Assembly: GCF_918320885.1 (NCBI RefSeq)
Contig: NZ_OU907312.1
Location: 1,364,465-1,428,464 of the forward strand
Direction of reading: 5' to 3'
From: an unidentified bacterial endosymbiont
Lineage (GTDB): Bacteria > Pseudomonadota > Gammaproteobacteria > Enterobacterales > G038960095
Length of the DNA: 64,000 nt
Shown: positions 1 through 8,933 of the stretch, piece by piece
Layout of the letters: each line of letters starts with the position of its first letter
How positions within the stretch are numbered: the first letter of the stretch is position 1
Position numbers and translations under genes: made by a program
Notes under the pieces: generated by a model
Seen by the model: the letters and a program-made list of their open reading frames with translations, nothing else
Database searches by the model: none
Told to the model about the DNA's origin: nothing

Positions 1-271
1 AGGCTTTTTTTAGGATATCCCTCTCTTCGCGTGCTATCGCCAATTCTTTCCGCAATTGACTGAGCTCAGCATCAGACGCTTTCAGGTATCCTTTGCCCGG
101 GAAAGCCTCTGCACCATCCTTGTTATGCTGATGGACCCACCCTGCCAATGTACTCTTGGGAACTCCCAATTCCTCGCTCAATTGACAGAGCGTTTTACCA
201 GTGCTGTGATACAGCTTTACCGCATTCAGCTTGAATTCCTTATCATAGCTCCTTGATTCCCCTTGATTCAT
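1..271 (-). CDS. IS3 OrfA (transposase N-terminal HTH protein), partial
   Basis: Minus-strand reading from ATG at 271 begins MNQGESRSYDKEF and matches the complete OrfA at 14031. The family binds the IS ends through a helix-turn-helix (QLSEELGVPKSTLAGW) followed by a leucine-zipper-like segment. The 3' end lies outside the window. The plus-strand frame over the same bases is an antisense shadow. Confidence 0.85.
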   Translation of the reverse strand, partial: MNQGESRSYDKEFKLNAVKLYHSTGKTLCQLSEELGVPKSTLAGWVHQHNKDGAEAFPGKGYLKASDAELSQLRKELAIAREERDILKKA

Positions 272-348
272 AACTTCACCTCAAAAAGTAACAAAAAATT
301 ATACGCTTTGTTCCTCTTCGTTGTGTCCGTTAAAGGGTAGCAAGATCA
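1..348 (-). mobile_element. IS3-family element, partial, cut by window edge
   Basis: This is the 5' end of an insertion sequence on the minus strand. It is a reverse-complement match to the complete copies at 13954-15236 and 62630-63912. The terminal inverted repeat ends at 348 in GATCA, as in the other copies. Transcription of its orfA runs leftwards off the window. The element abuts a cdiA coding sequence directly at 349, so it interrupts that gene. The other end and any target duplication are outside the window. Confidence 0.9.
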
Positions 349-3300
349 ATCACCTCACGGCGCGTGGTGATATACATAACCAAGGGGGCAACTTCGGCGC
401 CGAGAAGCACCTCCGGCTTCGTGCCAAGCGGGACTTTATCAACCAGACGGTCACGCACACCAGCAAGACGAGTAGCGACCGTCCAGGCTATCATGAGAGC
501 CATTGTCACACCACCCTAGGCCAGCGGGCAGGGCTGTATGTCCTGCAACCACAAGGGGTACTAGAGGCCGCCGCGGGGCGCGATATCACCCTGACCGCCG
601 CCCGCGTCCTAAATGCTGGGGTGGATGGTCAAACCCGATTCACCGCCGGTCGTGATATTAACCTTGGCGCGGTCCAGGTGGGGGAGCAGCATAAACACAT
701 CGATCATTACTACACCCAGTCGCAAGGCAGCAGCCGTGATGTGGGTAGTCAACTGAAAACCGCTGGCGATATTAGCTTCCAGGCTGGCCATAATTTCACT
801 GCCATAGCTGCCCAGTTAAGCAGTGGCATCCGTGTGAATCATTCAGGGGCTCTCAGCCTCAGGCGGGAGCGTGACCCCGCTATGACTGCTCCTAGCAGCA
901 GCGAAGAGAGCCTATTGCCGGCTGAGTCGCTAGCAACAAGCAGTGCCGACCCCCAACGTGCCACTGGTAGTTTGCGTATTCAGGCTGGCAATAATATCGA
1001 TATCCAAGCAGGCCAAGCAAGCCACCATAAGGAAAGCCACTGGAGGGGAAGCGATCGGTCGGTAGCTGGCCAGGAGGTGCTAGCCCAGGAAGCGCAGCTG
1101 GCAGTAGAAGCGCCGCAAGGTGAGCTACAAGTGGCAGCTCAACAGGATGTTTGCTTGAGCGCCGTGCAGCTCAGAAATCGTGGCGCAGCTGGCCACACCA
1201 CCCTCACCGCCGGCCGCCATCTCACGCTAGATACCCTGCGTAGCGAAGAACAGCAGAGCAGGGTCCAGGATGCCGACAACTTTCTACACCAAAGTCGCAC
1301 CGCAGCGGTGGGCAGCTCAATACAAACTGTCGGTGATGTGCGCTGTCAGGCTGGTGAGCGCTTCCAAGCCACCGCCGCTCAAGTGAGCAGCCGTGATGGG
1401 GCTGTGCAGGTGGCAGCTACTCAGCAGCTTGAACTCCTCAGTGGCGAAGCTACAGAGGATTATGATCATGCCACTAAGCACACCGAAGAGGGTTTTTTTA
1501 GTAGCAAGACCATCCGCACCCGTGATATTCGCCACCAAAGCATGGCCCTTGGGAGTAGTTTCAGCGGCCGTCAGGTGACAATGATTGCTGGGGATCAGGC
1601 GAAAAAAACCGGTCAAGGCCACATCAGCGTGGATGGTTCCAGCGTGGTGAGTGATCGACAAACCACCCTGGTCGCCAACACTATCAGCATCACCAGCGCC
1701 GAGAATCACCAACAGCAACACTACACTCGGCAGGAGAAAAAAAGTGGCCTATTCTCCACGGGTGGGGCCTCATTTTGTATTGGCAGCCAGCGCCAGAGCC
1801 TCGAGCAGCAGCGGGCGGGCATTACTCATAATAGCAGTAGTGTCGGCAGCTTACAGGGCGATGTGACTATCCAGGCCCTGGAGCACTACCAGCAGCTCGC
1901 TAGTCAGGTGGTGGCTCCGCAAGGCAATGTTGAAATCACTGCCGCGGAGCTCGCTATTTTGGATGAGCACAACCAACTGCAACTCACCCAGGAAAGTAGC
2001 AGCAGCACCAGCGGCTTCACCGTGAGTGTCAGCAACCCGGCCCTGAGCGCTCTCCAAACGGCTAAACAGCTGCAGAGTGCCGTCAGCCAGACCAGCGATC
2101 CACGGATGCACGCCTTAGCCGCCGCGGCCGGTGGCCTGGCCGCTAAGAACACCTATGATGCCCTGCAGTGCAAGCCGCAACAGCTAGGTGGAATTAACGT
2201 CACCGCCACCTTCGGCAGTAGTGAAAGTCACAGTGAAAGCAGTGAGCACCACACCACCGCCCAGCGCTCGCTGGTGGCCGGACAAAACCTCCTCATTCAA
2301 GCAAACAGGAGAAATGCCACGATACAGGGCGACCTGCAAGCCAAGGAGCGAGGACTGATAACCGCTGCCGGCGATCTGAAACTGCTGGCCAGTGAAAACC
2401 GCAGCCGGCAGAAAAGTAGTCAGAGCTCCAGCAGCCACTCATTCGGTGTTGGCCGAGGCCTCGTAATGGGGATGAGTGAAGGCGAAGGCAGCAGCCAAGG
2501 GGAGAGCTGCAGCTACCAGCTCGCCCAGGCGCGGGCCGGCCAAAAAATCGAGTTAGAGAGTGGTCGCAATATCCTCGCGCAGGGGGTGGTGAGCGCCCAG
2601 AACGTCAAAGTGCGCTGTGGCGCCAACTGCACGATTGAAAGCCTGGAAGACACCGACCACCAGGAGGGTGAACAGCGGCAGATTGGGATAAACCTAGATA
2701 TCGGTCCCATGGCGAGTGGCAGCGTTAATTTCAACCAGAGTAACTACCACCATGATTTTGCCAGTGTCCAGCAGCAGGCAGGCATCGAAGCGGGCGACCT
2801 GGGTTACCAAGGGGATGTTAAACTCAATACCCACCTGGGAGGCGGCGGCCTCAAAAGCAGTGCAAAGGCAGTGATCAACAACCTCAATCACTGGGGGACC
2901 GGTACCTTAACCCAAAGCGCGATTGAAAACCGTAACGACCATGATGCCCAGAGCATCAGTGGCAGCATCGGTTTTAGCCAACATCCCCAGAAGCCAGGGC
3001 AGCCCGCCCTGCAGGATGGAGGTGTTGGCAAAAACCAGTTAGGACAAGCCGCGCCAGGAGCCCTGCAGGTACCCGGCAGTGGGCTGCCGAGCCACCATGG
3101 CCTCTCCGCTACCATACCCATCGTGATGAACGCCAGTGGCCACGACCGCAGTACCACCCGCAGTGGTATTAGCGGCGCCGGGCAATCCGTCACCCTTACC
3201 AATCCCGCTGCTCAACTAGCACTCACCGGCCAAACTCCAGAGCAGGCCATCGCCGCCTTCGATGCCAGCGTCACCAGTGATAAGGACAGCAGCAACGCAC

Positions 3301-4628
3301 TATCCAACAGCTTCAACCTAGAAGAGATAAAAGCGGGCTTCCAGATTGTCGAGGCCCTCACCCGCGAAGTCGGCACTTTCCTAGACAATCGAGCTAAGGA
3401 GCAGACGAAAACGCAAACGGACTTAACCGAGGAGCAAGGCAAAGCGCTCGAGCAGCAAAATACCCAAAAAATAGCAGCGCTACAGGAGCGCTTACAAGAG
3501 AACCAGCTGTGGGAGATGGGCGGCAAAGGACGTATTCTGATGAGCGCCCTCTCCCTCGCCGCCGGCAGTAATATCACCGGCAGCACCGGCCAACTGTTGC
3601 AAGCGGCCACCGTCAACGTCATTCAAAGCTACGGCGCCCAGCAGATTAAGCTGCTAGCCGACAGCATGAACAGTGAAGTGGCCCGCACTGCCCTGCAGGG
3701 GCTACTGGCTGGCGCTGGCGCCGCCGCCCAAGGACAGAGCGCCACCCCCGCGGCCCTGGGGGCCAGTGCCAGCGTGGTCCTGAACAACCTCATAGACAGC
3801 GCCTATGGGGAAACCAGCAGCACTCTCAGCCTAGCGAAGCGCGAAGCCCGCAAAAACCTCGTCTCCACCCTCATCACCGGCACCACCCACGCCCTCGGCG
3901 GCGAGGCCGCCCTGGCCAATGCAGCGGCAACTATTGAAGCAGAGAATAATGCCGTTTTTGCCCCGTTAATTCCTGTTGCCCTGGGGACCATGTGGATAGC
4001 TGATAAGGCACTGACTGCTTACTACATCCACCAAGATGTTACTGCTCTACGTAGTGGTGAAAAAACTCTAGAACAAATTGCTCTTGAGCGCGGCGAGCAG
4101 TACATTATCGGAGCGTTGGTGGGTAACCTGGCCGGCCATGGCTACAAAGCCATCAAACAGGGTGGAAAATGGGTTGCTAAGGCCATCAAAGAGGGTACAC
4201 ACCACGGCCCACAGCTAGCTACGGCTACGGCAGGTGCAACCCAGCAATTTAGCCGGCAAGCTGGACAGATAAATAGCCGAACCCATGGCATTTACCAGGT
4301 CAATCGTCCTCAGCCTTCCGTTAATCCAGTAAATAAAATATGGAGCGTCAAGGGACGAATTAAAGAGGCTCAGTTGCCAACCAAGGGGAAAATAAGGTTT
4401 GTTCCACGTGAAGGTTATGCACCAAATGAATCGCTGCGCAGGAGTGTAAACAAGGGATATATTGATAGGTTCGGTAACGAATGGACTAAAGGCCCCTCTC
4501 GTACAGCAGGGCAACCATTTGAATGGGATGTTATTTTTTCAGATAGAGGGCAAAAGCAATTGGGGTGGGCTAGCCGTGATGGAAAACATATAAATGTCTC
4601 CTTAGATGGCAAAATAACTCATAGGTGA
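321..4628 (+). CDS. cdiA: CdiA-type filamentous haemagglutinin, 5'-truncated by IS3, C-terminal toxin intact
   Basis: Native cdiA sequence starts at 349; the frame happens to stay open back to a TTG at 321 inside the IS end. Signal peptide and TPS domain are missing. The protein has FHA-type repeats (GRDI, AGNNI, GDV motifs), then a block nearly identical to the complete cdiA at 53048 from about nucleotide 1980, then the pre-toxin region with an AENN version of the VENN boundary near 3940. After this the sequence is unique. The last 85 residues (KIRFVPREGY, DRFGNEWTKGPSRT, EWDV, QLGWASRDGKHINVS) resemble polymorphic toxin type 17; that family name is from memory. The immunity candidate overlaps or abuts the stop codon. 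Without a signal peptide it cannot be exported as it stands, so it is a stored cassette or relic. Confidence 0.85.
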   Translation: MCPLKGSKINHLTARGDIHNQGGNFGAEKHLRLRAKRDFINQTVTHTSKTSSDRPGYHESHCHTTLGQRAGLYVLQPQGVLEAAAGRDITLTAARVLNAGVDGQTRFTAGRDINLGAVQVGEQHKHIDHYYTQSQGSSRDVGSQLKTAGDISFQAGHNFTAIAAQLSSGIRVNHSGALSLRRERDPAMTAPSSSEESLLPAESLATSSADPQRATGSLRIQAGNNIDIQAGQASHHKESHWRGSDRSVAGQEVLAQEAQLAVEAPQGELQVAAQQDVCLSAVQLRNRGAAGHTTLTAGRHLTLDTLRSEEQQSRVQDADNFLHQSRTAAVGSSIQTVGDVRCQAGERFQATAAQVSSRDGAVQVAATQQLELLSGEATEDYDHATKHTEEGFFSSKTIRTRDIRHQSMALGSSFSGRQVTMIAGDQAKKTGQGHISVDGSSVVSDRQTTLVANTISITSAENHQQQHYTRQEKKSGLFSTGGASFCIGSQRQSLEQQRAGITHNSSSVGSLQGDVTIQALEHYQQLASQVVAPQGNVEITAAELAILDEHNQLQLTQESSSSTSGFTVSVSNPALSALQTAKQLQSAVSQTSDPRMHALAAAAGGLAAKNTYDALQCKPQQLGGINVTATFGSSESHSESSEHHTTAQRSLVAGQNLLIQANRRNATIQGDLQAKERGLITAAGDLKLLASENRSRQKSSQSSSSHSFGVGRGLVMGMSEGEGSSQGESCSYQLAQARAGQKIELESGRNILAQGVVSAQNVKVRCGANCTIESLEDTDHQEGEQRQIGINLDIGPMASGSVNFNQSNYHHDFASVQQQAGIEAGDLGYQGDVKLNTHLGGGGLKSSAKAVINNLNHWGTGTLTQSAIENRNDHDAQSISGSIGFSQHPQKPGQPALQDGGVGKNQLGQAAPGALQVPGSGLPSHHGLSATIPIVMNASGHDRSTTRSGISGAGQSVTLTNPAAQLALTGQTPEQAIAAFDASVTSDKDSSNALSNSFNLEEIKAGFQIVEALTREVGTFLDNRAKEQTKTQTDLTEEQGKALEQQNTQKIAALQERLQENQLWEMGGKGRILMSALSLAAGSNITGSTGQLLQAATVNVIQSYGAQQIKLLADSMNSEVARTALQGLLAGAGAAAQGQSATPAALGASASVVLNNLIDSAYGETSSTLSLAKREARKNLVSTLITGTTHALGGEAALANAAATIEAENNAVFAPLIPVALGTMWIADKALTAYYIHQDVTALRSGEKTLEQIALERGEQYIIGALVGNLAGHGYKAIKQGGKWVAKAIKEGTHHGPQLATATAGATQQFSRQAGQINSRTHGIYQVNRPQPSVNPVNKIWSVKGRIKEAQLPTKGKIRFVPREGYAPNESLRRSVNKGYIDRFGNEWTKGPSRTAGQPFEWDVIFSDRGQKQLGWASRDGKHINVSLDGKITHR

Positions 4629-4633
4629 TATTC

Positions 4634-4939
4634 ATGGAAATTGATTTTTTCCAGGAAGTTAAAATAATATCTGGAAACGATAAAACTAAAAAATATATAG
4701 GATTTAAAGGAATAGTTTTAGGGATAGGAAAAGAGAATGAGGAGATAGAAGGTTATGATGTATATATCTATGATGTAGAACGTGTTGCCGGATTCAGCAC
4801 GGGTGAAATCATTCCCACGGGGGTTCGTTTTAAACGAGAAGATTTTTATAATGGCTCCTATGCTAAGGTATCACCCACTGGTGAGCTGCTGGACCTTCAT
4901 TTAGTTGATGAAACGACTAATAAGCCATCAAATCACTAA
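4634..4939 (+). CDS. Imm31-like immunity protein
   Basis: About 101 residues starting MEIDFFQEVKIISG. An AGGTG sits 7 bases before this ATG. A GTG at 4625 that overlaps the toxin stop is an alternative start. The sequence (KYIGFKGIVLGIG, YDVYIYD, FSTGEIIPTG, FKREDFYNG) is like the Imm31 family of polymorphic-toxin immunity proteins, as I remember it. It is AT-rich compared with the preceding cdiA, which is usual for swapped toxin/immunity pairs. By position it should bind and neutralise the type-17-like toxin encoded just upstream, in the cytoplasm. Confidence 0.65.
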   Translation: MEIDFFQEVKIISGNDKTKKYIGFKGIVLGIGKENEEIEGYDVYIYDVERVAGFSTGEIIPTGVRFKREDFYNGSYAKVSPTGELLDLHLVDETTNKPSNH

Positions 4940-7184
4940 CACGAGTTATGCCGTGCAACTTACGCGTCGTTCCTATTACAGTAGTGGCAGCATTAATGTC
5001 AACCAAAGTAACTACCGCAGCGATTTTAAAAGCGTCCAGCAGCAGGCTGGCCTCAAGGCGGGCGACAAGGGTTGCCAAGTGACGATAAAACTCAACCTCC
5101 ACCTGGGAGCTGCCGACATCGCCAGCAATGAACAGGCAGTGACCGACGACCTCAATTCCGTGGTAACCGGCACCTTAACCCAGAGCCAGCTTGACAACTA
5201 TAACAACCATGATGCCCAGAGTATCGCAGGTGGCATCGGTTTTAGCCAACATCCCCAGAAGCCAGGTCAGCCCGCCCTGCAGGATGGGGGTGTTGGCAAA
5301 AACCAGTCAGGGCAAGCCGCTCCAGGAGCCCTGCAGGTACCCGGCAGTGGGCTGCCGAGCCACCATGGCCTCTCCGCTACCATACCCATCGTAATGAACG
5401 CCAGTGGCCACGACCGCAGTACCACCCGCAGTGGTATTAGCGGCGCCGGGCAATCCGTCACCCTTACCAATCCCGCTGCTCAACTAGCACTCACCGGCCA
5501 AACTCCAGAGCAGGCCATCGCCGCCTTCGATGCCAGCGTCACCAGTGAACAGGACAGCAGCAACGCACTATCCAACAGCTTCAACCTAGAAGAGATAAAA
5601 GCGGGCTTCCAGATTGTCGAGGCCATCACCCGCGAAGTCGGCACTTTCCTAGACAATCGAGCTAAGGAGCAGACGAAAACGCAAACGGACTTAACCGAGG
5701 AGCAAGGCAAAGCGCTCGAGCAGCAAAATACCCAAAAAATAGCGGCGCTACAGGAGCGCTTACAAGAGAACCAGCTGTGGGAGATGGGCGGCCAAGGACG
5801 TATTCTGATGAGCGCCCTGACCCTGGCTGCCGGCGGCAACATCACCGGCAGCACCGGCCAGATGTTGCAAGCAGCCACCGTCAACGTCATTCAAAGCTAC
5901 GGTGCCCAGCAGATTAAGCTGCTAGCCGACAGCATGAACAGTGAAGTGGCCCGCACTGCCCTGCAGGGGCTACTGGCTGGTGCTGGCGCCGCCGCCCAAG
6001 GACAGAGCGCCACCCCCGCCGCCCTGGGGGCTAGTGCCAGCGTGGTCCTGAACAACCTCATAGACAGCGCCTATGGGGAAACCAGCAGTCAACTCACCCT
6101 AGCGGAGCGGGAAGCCCGCAAAAACCTCGTCTCCACCCTCATCACCGGCACCACCCACGCCCTCGGCGGCGAGGCGGCTCTGGCCAATGCGGCGGCAACT
6201 ATTGAAACAGAGAACAATAGCGCCGCCGCAGTGCCTCTGGTGGGTCTGGCAGCAATTGGAGCGCCGATAACTGCCACTGCAGTGGGCACAGCAGCTGTTG
6301 GGAGTGCCGTAGGGGCCCTATTAGCTAAGACAGCCTCTGTGGTTCAAGAGGGGCATCAAGACTACCGAGATGCCAAAGAAATACTTGCTGGCAGGAAGGC
6401 CATGGAACAGGTGGTGGCTGAACGCGGCAGTCAGCGCGGAAGAGAGGTTGAGCTGTGTATCATGGAGATTCAGCTCAATCAGCATATGACCCATGCGGAT
6501 AAAGAGCAGCTGCTCGTGAGGCGCTCGCTGCATGACTATGAAGGCAGCAAACGCTACCTGGAATCCCTACAGGATAAGTACCTGCCCGCCGGTTTTTCAG
6601 CACTTCCTTCAGGAACTTTACCAAACCACACTGGTGAGAAGCAAATCCCTGATGCGCTGCCCAACAGATATACCACCCCAACGGCAGAGCAGCAGCCTAA
6701 TAAATATACTACCCCGGCCGCTGAGCCGCTGTCGACGACAGTAAGTTTACCGATTGTTGAAACAGAGCCAACCACTCTCCCTGGTCAATCAATTCCAGAA
6801 ACGCACTTCAAAGATCTTATAATGGAGGCAAGGAAGGCTGGGAATGGTGTCGATAACCGCTTACCAATCCCTTCGACGGTGCCTGCTGATAATGGCTTGA
6901 GTGTGCACTCCAATGAGAAACACACCCCCGGAGGGCAAGGATTTGACCCTCGTGTAGGAATTGAGCCCAGAAACTCCCAGGAGCTATTCGGTGATTCAGT
7001 AGCGCTGCCCGGGAGCACTGTTAGGTATACTAGAGACCCAGCAGGTAATATCCACCGCTTCGCCCAAACCAGAGATGGTATTTATCACTGGAATGGTAGT
7101 ACCGCCGATAAAAACAATCCATTGGATTTAACGAATAAAGTAAAAGCAAAGCTGGACAAAGAATTTGGGTGGAAAATTAAATGA
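4905..7184 (+). CDS. Orphan CdiA C-terminal cassette with unrecognised toxin tail
   Basis: The frame is open from 4905, but cdiA similarity begins near 4981 (SGSINVNQSNYRSDF), so the first about 26 residues are probably not functional. From there to about 6215 it is a near copy of the pre-toxin regions at 2700-3950 and 57220-58450, ending at a TENN motif. It then has an alanine/glycine-rich hydrophobic stretch, a charged helical region, a proline/threonine-rich linker with two NRYTTPTAE-like units, and a C-terminal domain with RYTRDPAGNIHRF, YHWNGST and KEFGWKIK. I do not recognise this toxin family. No signal peptide or TPS domain is present, as expected of an orphan cdiA-CT module. The stop codon overlaps the next ATG (ATGA at 7181). 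Confidence 0.8.
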   Translation: MMKRLISHQITNTSYAVQLTRRSYYSSGSINVNQSNYRSDFKSVQQQAGLKAGDKGCQVTIKLNLHLGAADIASNEQAVTDDLNSVVTGTLTQSQLDNYNNHDAQSIAGGIGFSQHPQKPGQPALQDGGVGKNQSGQAAPGALQVPGSGLPSHHGLSATIPIVMNASGHDRSTTRSGISGAGQSVTLTNPAAQLALTGQTPEQAIAAFDASVTSEQDSSNALSNSFNLEEIKAGFQIVEAITREVGTFLDNRAKEQTKTQTDLTEEQGKALEQQNTQKIAALQERLQENQLWEMGGQGRILMSALTLAAGGNITGSTGQMLQAATVNVIQSYGAQQIKLLADSMNSEVARTALQGLLAGAGAAAQGQSATPAALGASASVVLNNLIDSAYGETSSQLTLAEREARKNLVSTLITGTTHALGGEAALANAAATIETENNSAAAVPLVGLAAIGAPITATAVGTAAVGSAVGALLAKTASVVQEGHQDYRDAKEILAGRKAMEQVVAERGSQRGREVELCIMEIQLNQHMTHADKEQLLVRRSLHDYEGSKRYLESLQDKYLPAGFSALPSGTLPNHTGEKQIPDALPNRYTTPTAEQQPNKYTTPAAEPLSTTVSLPIVETEPTTLPGQSIPETHFKDLIMEARKAGNGVDNRLPIPSTVPADNGLSVHSNEKHTPGGQGFDPRVGIEPRNSQELFGDSVALPGSTVRYTRDPAGNIHRFAQTRDGIYHWNGSTADKNNPLDLTNKVKAKLDKEFGWKIK

Positions 7185-7996
7185 TTTACGGTGATGTTTT
7201 GGTTATTGGTATTCAGCTAGAGTTAGGGATGGTTTGTGATACCATCAAGTGCGGAATGTTTAATTTTGTATTTGATGGGAAATTATTTCCGGGTCAGGGG
7301 ATGGGGATAGAATTTTACCCAACAATTTTAGATTTACAGCATAGCCTACAGTTTGGGTTAAAAAAAAGGATGCCCGATATCGGAATGCTGCCTTTAGAGC
7401 AAATTGATTTTTTAGATGAACCCCCAGGTGTTATTCATTTGTCATCTGGCATGGCAGAAGATTTTGGATTCTGTTGTTGCCTAGGATTTGATGGCAATGA
7501 AGATCGATTTTTTTATTCTATGGATTATGGTAAGACCTATCAGGAAAAACGTTACCCCCAGGGGACCATTGAACGGTTAATTAACAGCCTGCCCAAAATA
7601 GAAGATATTGACTTTTGTAGCCAAGATGTAGTCAAAGATTTTGTAGGGCAATTAAGTGCAACTGGATTTAAACAAACCAGCGACTGGGATTACTCTAGCA
7701 GCAATGATCATCAATCCCCTCTGGTATTAAGCGAACAATGGATGAATGATAAAGTTAAGCAATTGGAGAATGTACCCCCGCATTGTCAAAGACTCTTTGA
7801 AGCTTCACGTCGACTACCCAAAGCGATACTACATCGGTATACCCAAGATGCCGAGGGTCATATTCATCGCTTCTCACCGACCCATACCGGGGATTATTAC
7901 TGGAGCGGCAGTACCAATCACTGTAGCAATCCCCTGAAGTTGCCTCTTGATGTGAAAGCCAGTTTACATAAAGAATTCGGGTGGTCAATCAAATGA
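7181..7996 (+). CDS. Immunity protein fused in frame to a second toxin tail
   Basis: Residues 1 to about 187 (MIYGDVLVIGIQLEL, FCCCLGFDGNEDRFFYS, GTIERLINSLPKIE) are an immunity-like protein, possibly Imm42-like, and are clearly homologous to the next gene. Residues about 203 to 271 (LFEASRRLPK, RYTQDAEGHIHRF, YYWSGST, HKEFGWSIK) match the toxin tail that ends the preceding gene at 7184. Both halves end with an ATGA overlap into an immunity gene, at 7181 and 7993. The simplest reading is a tandem duplication of a toxin-immunity unit in which the first immunity gene lost its stop and part of the second toxin was deleted. Whether the fused toxin half is active is unknown. Confidence 0.8.
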   Translation: MIYGDVLVIGIQLELGMVCDTIKCGMFNFVFDGKLFPGQGMGIEFYPTILDLQHSLQFGLKKRMPDIGMLPLEQIDFLDEPPGVIHLSSGMAEDFGFCCCLGFDGNEDRFFYSMDYGKTYQEKRYPQGTIERLINSLPKIEDIDFCSQDVVKDFVGQLSATGFKQTSDWDYSSSNDHQSPLVLSEQWMNDKVKQLENVPPHCQRLFEASRRLPKAILHRYTQDAEGHIHRFSPTHTGDYYWSGSTNHCSNPLKLPLDVKASLHKEFGWSIK

Positions 7997-8511
7997 TTTA
8001 TGGCGATATTTTTGTTATCGGCATCCAGCTTGAGCTAGTAGCGATTTATGATACGGTTAAGTATGGCATGATCAACTTTGTGATTGATGAAAGGTTATTG
8101 CCGGGACAAGGAACCTTAGTCGATCTATACCCCACGCTCGAGGGGCTAAAGAGCAGTTTACAGCTTGGGTTATCAAAGCAGCCCCCTGAGCTAGCTTCAG
8201 GTGCGCTGGCAGCAATTGATTTTGTAGAACCGCCGCCCGGTATTATCCGGCTACAAGTGGGTATGTTGGAAGATTTTGGGTTCTGTTGTTGTTTAGGGTT
8301 TACCACCAAGGATGATCGATTTTTTTATTCGACAGATTATGCCGAAACCTTTCAAGAACAACGTTACCCTCGAGGAACTATTGAACGCTTGATTAATAGC
8401 CTGCCAAAAATCGAAGAGGTCGAGTTTTGTAGCCAAGAGATAGTCAGGAATTACCCGGGCCCTTTGAAAGTCACTCGATTTGAACAAACTGGCGGCAAGG
8501 GTTATCGATAA
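7993..8511 (+). CDS. Immunity protein, paralogue of the preceding one (possibly Imm42-like)
   Basis: Start is the ATG at 7993, which overlaps the previous stop (ATGA); a GTG 12 bases upstream is less likely. The 172-residue product MIYGDIFVIGIQLEL aligns along its length with residues 1-187 of the preceding gene, with the same FGFCCCLGF, DRFFYSTDY and GTIERLINSLPKIE blocks. The C-terminus (EQTGGKGYR) differs and ends within 10 bp of the recombinase module junction, so the last residues may have been altered by that junction. It probably protects against the KEFGW-type toxin. Confidence 0.75.
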   Translation: MIYGDIFVIGIQLELVAIYDTVKYGMINFVIDERLLPGQGTLVDLYPTLEGLKSSLQLGLSKQPPELASGALAAIDFVEPPPGIIRLQVGMLEDFGFCCCLGFTTKDDRFFYSTDYAETFQEQRYPRGTIERLINSLPKIEEVEFCSQEIVRNYPGPLKVTRFEQTGGKGYR

Positions 8512-8933
8512 CGGAACCTTTGCCGCTGTTCCTCCCACAGCAGGGGCGTATTAGAGGCTAGCATGAATAAGGTAACGGTGGACGGCAAAGTCTCATCAAG
8601 GATAGCTTCAACGATATCTGGTGCCAGGGTGGTGAGGTTGACTATCCGGCTGACATAGGCGCTATCCACCCCCACTTGCTTGGCGACCTCGGCTAGATTG
8701 GACGCCTGGCCTGACTCCAGCAGCGCTAGCCAGCGGTGGCCGCGGGCCAAGGCTAACTGCAGTGGCGTGGGCTTCTCTGGGCACGGTGGCTTTAGTGGGT
8801 TGCCGTTCGGCAGCCTAACGACCTTATGCCAGCCACGGCGCTTGATCTGGATAGGCACTGATAAGGTTACCCGGCCATCGCTGGCAGTCAGCACGCCTGT
8901 TTCACCACTGCTCTGGATCCTGATCTCTTTCAT
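8502..8933 (-). CDS. HTH protein of the recombinase operon, copy 1
   Basis: 143 residues, last gene of the minus-strand recombinase operon, with ATG overlapping the recombinase stop by 4 bp. The C-terminal half has a ParB/KorB-like helix-turn-helix (NLAEVAKQVGVDSAYVSRIVNLTTLAPDIVEAI). The N-terminal part has a short beta-rich segment (GRVTLSVPIQIKRRG). Small proteins like this commonly follow large serine recombinases in phage islands. A role as recombinase accessory or DNA-binding regulator is inference. Its C-terminal five residues after WEEQRQ differ from the copy at 17944, which places an element boundary here. Confidence 0.75.
   Translation of the reverse strand: MKEIRIQSSGETGVLTASDGRVTLSVPIQIKRRGWHKVVRLPNGNPLKPPCPEKPTPLQLALARGHRWLALLESGQASNLAEVAKQVGVDSAYVSRIVNLTTLAPDIVEAILDETLPSTVTLFMLASNTPLLWEEQRQRFRYR

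Noticed and set aside
3212-3622. 136-codon antisense frame repeated at 5480-5890 and 57721-58131
   Set aside because: It is repeated only because the cdiA DNA on the other strand is repeated. It has no ribosome-binding site and no family resemblance.
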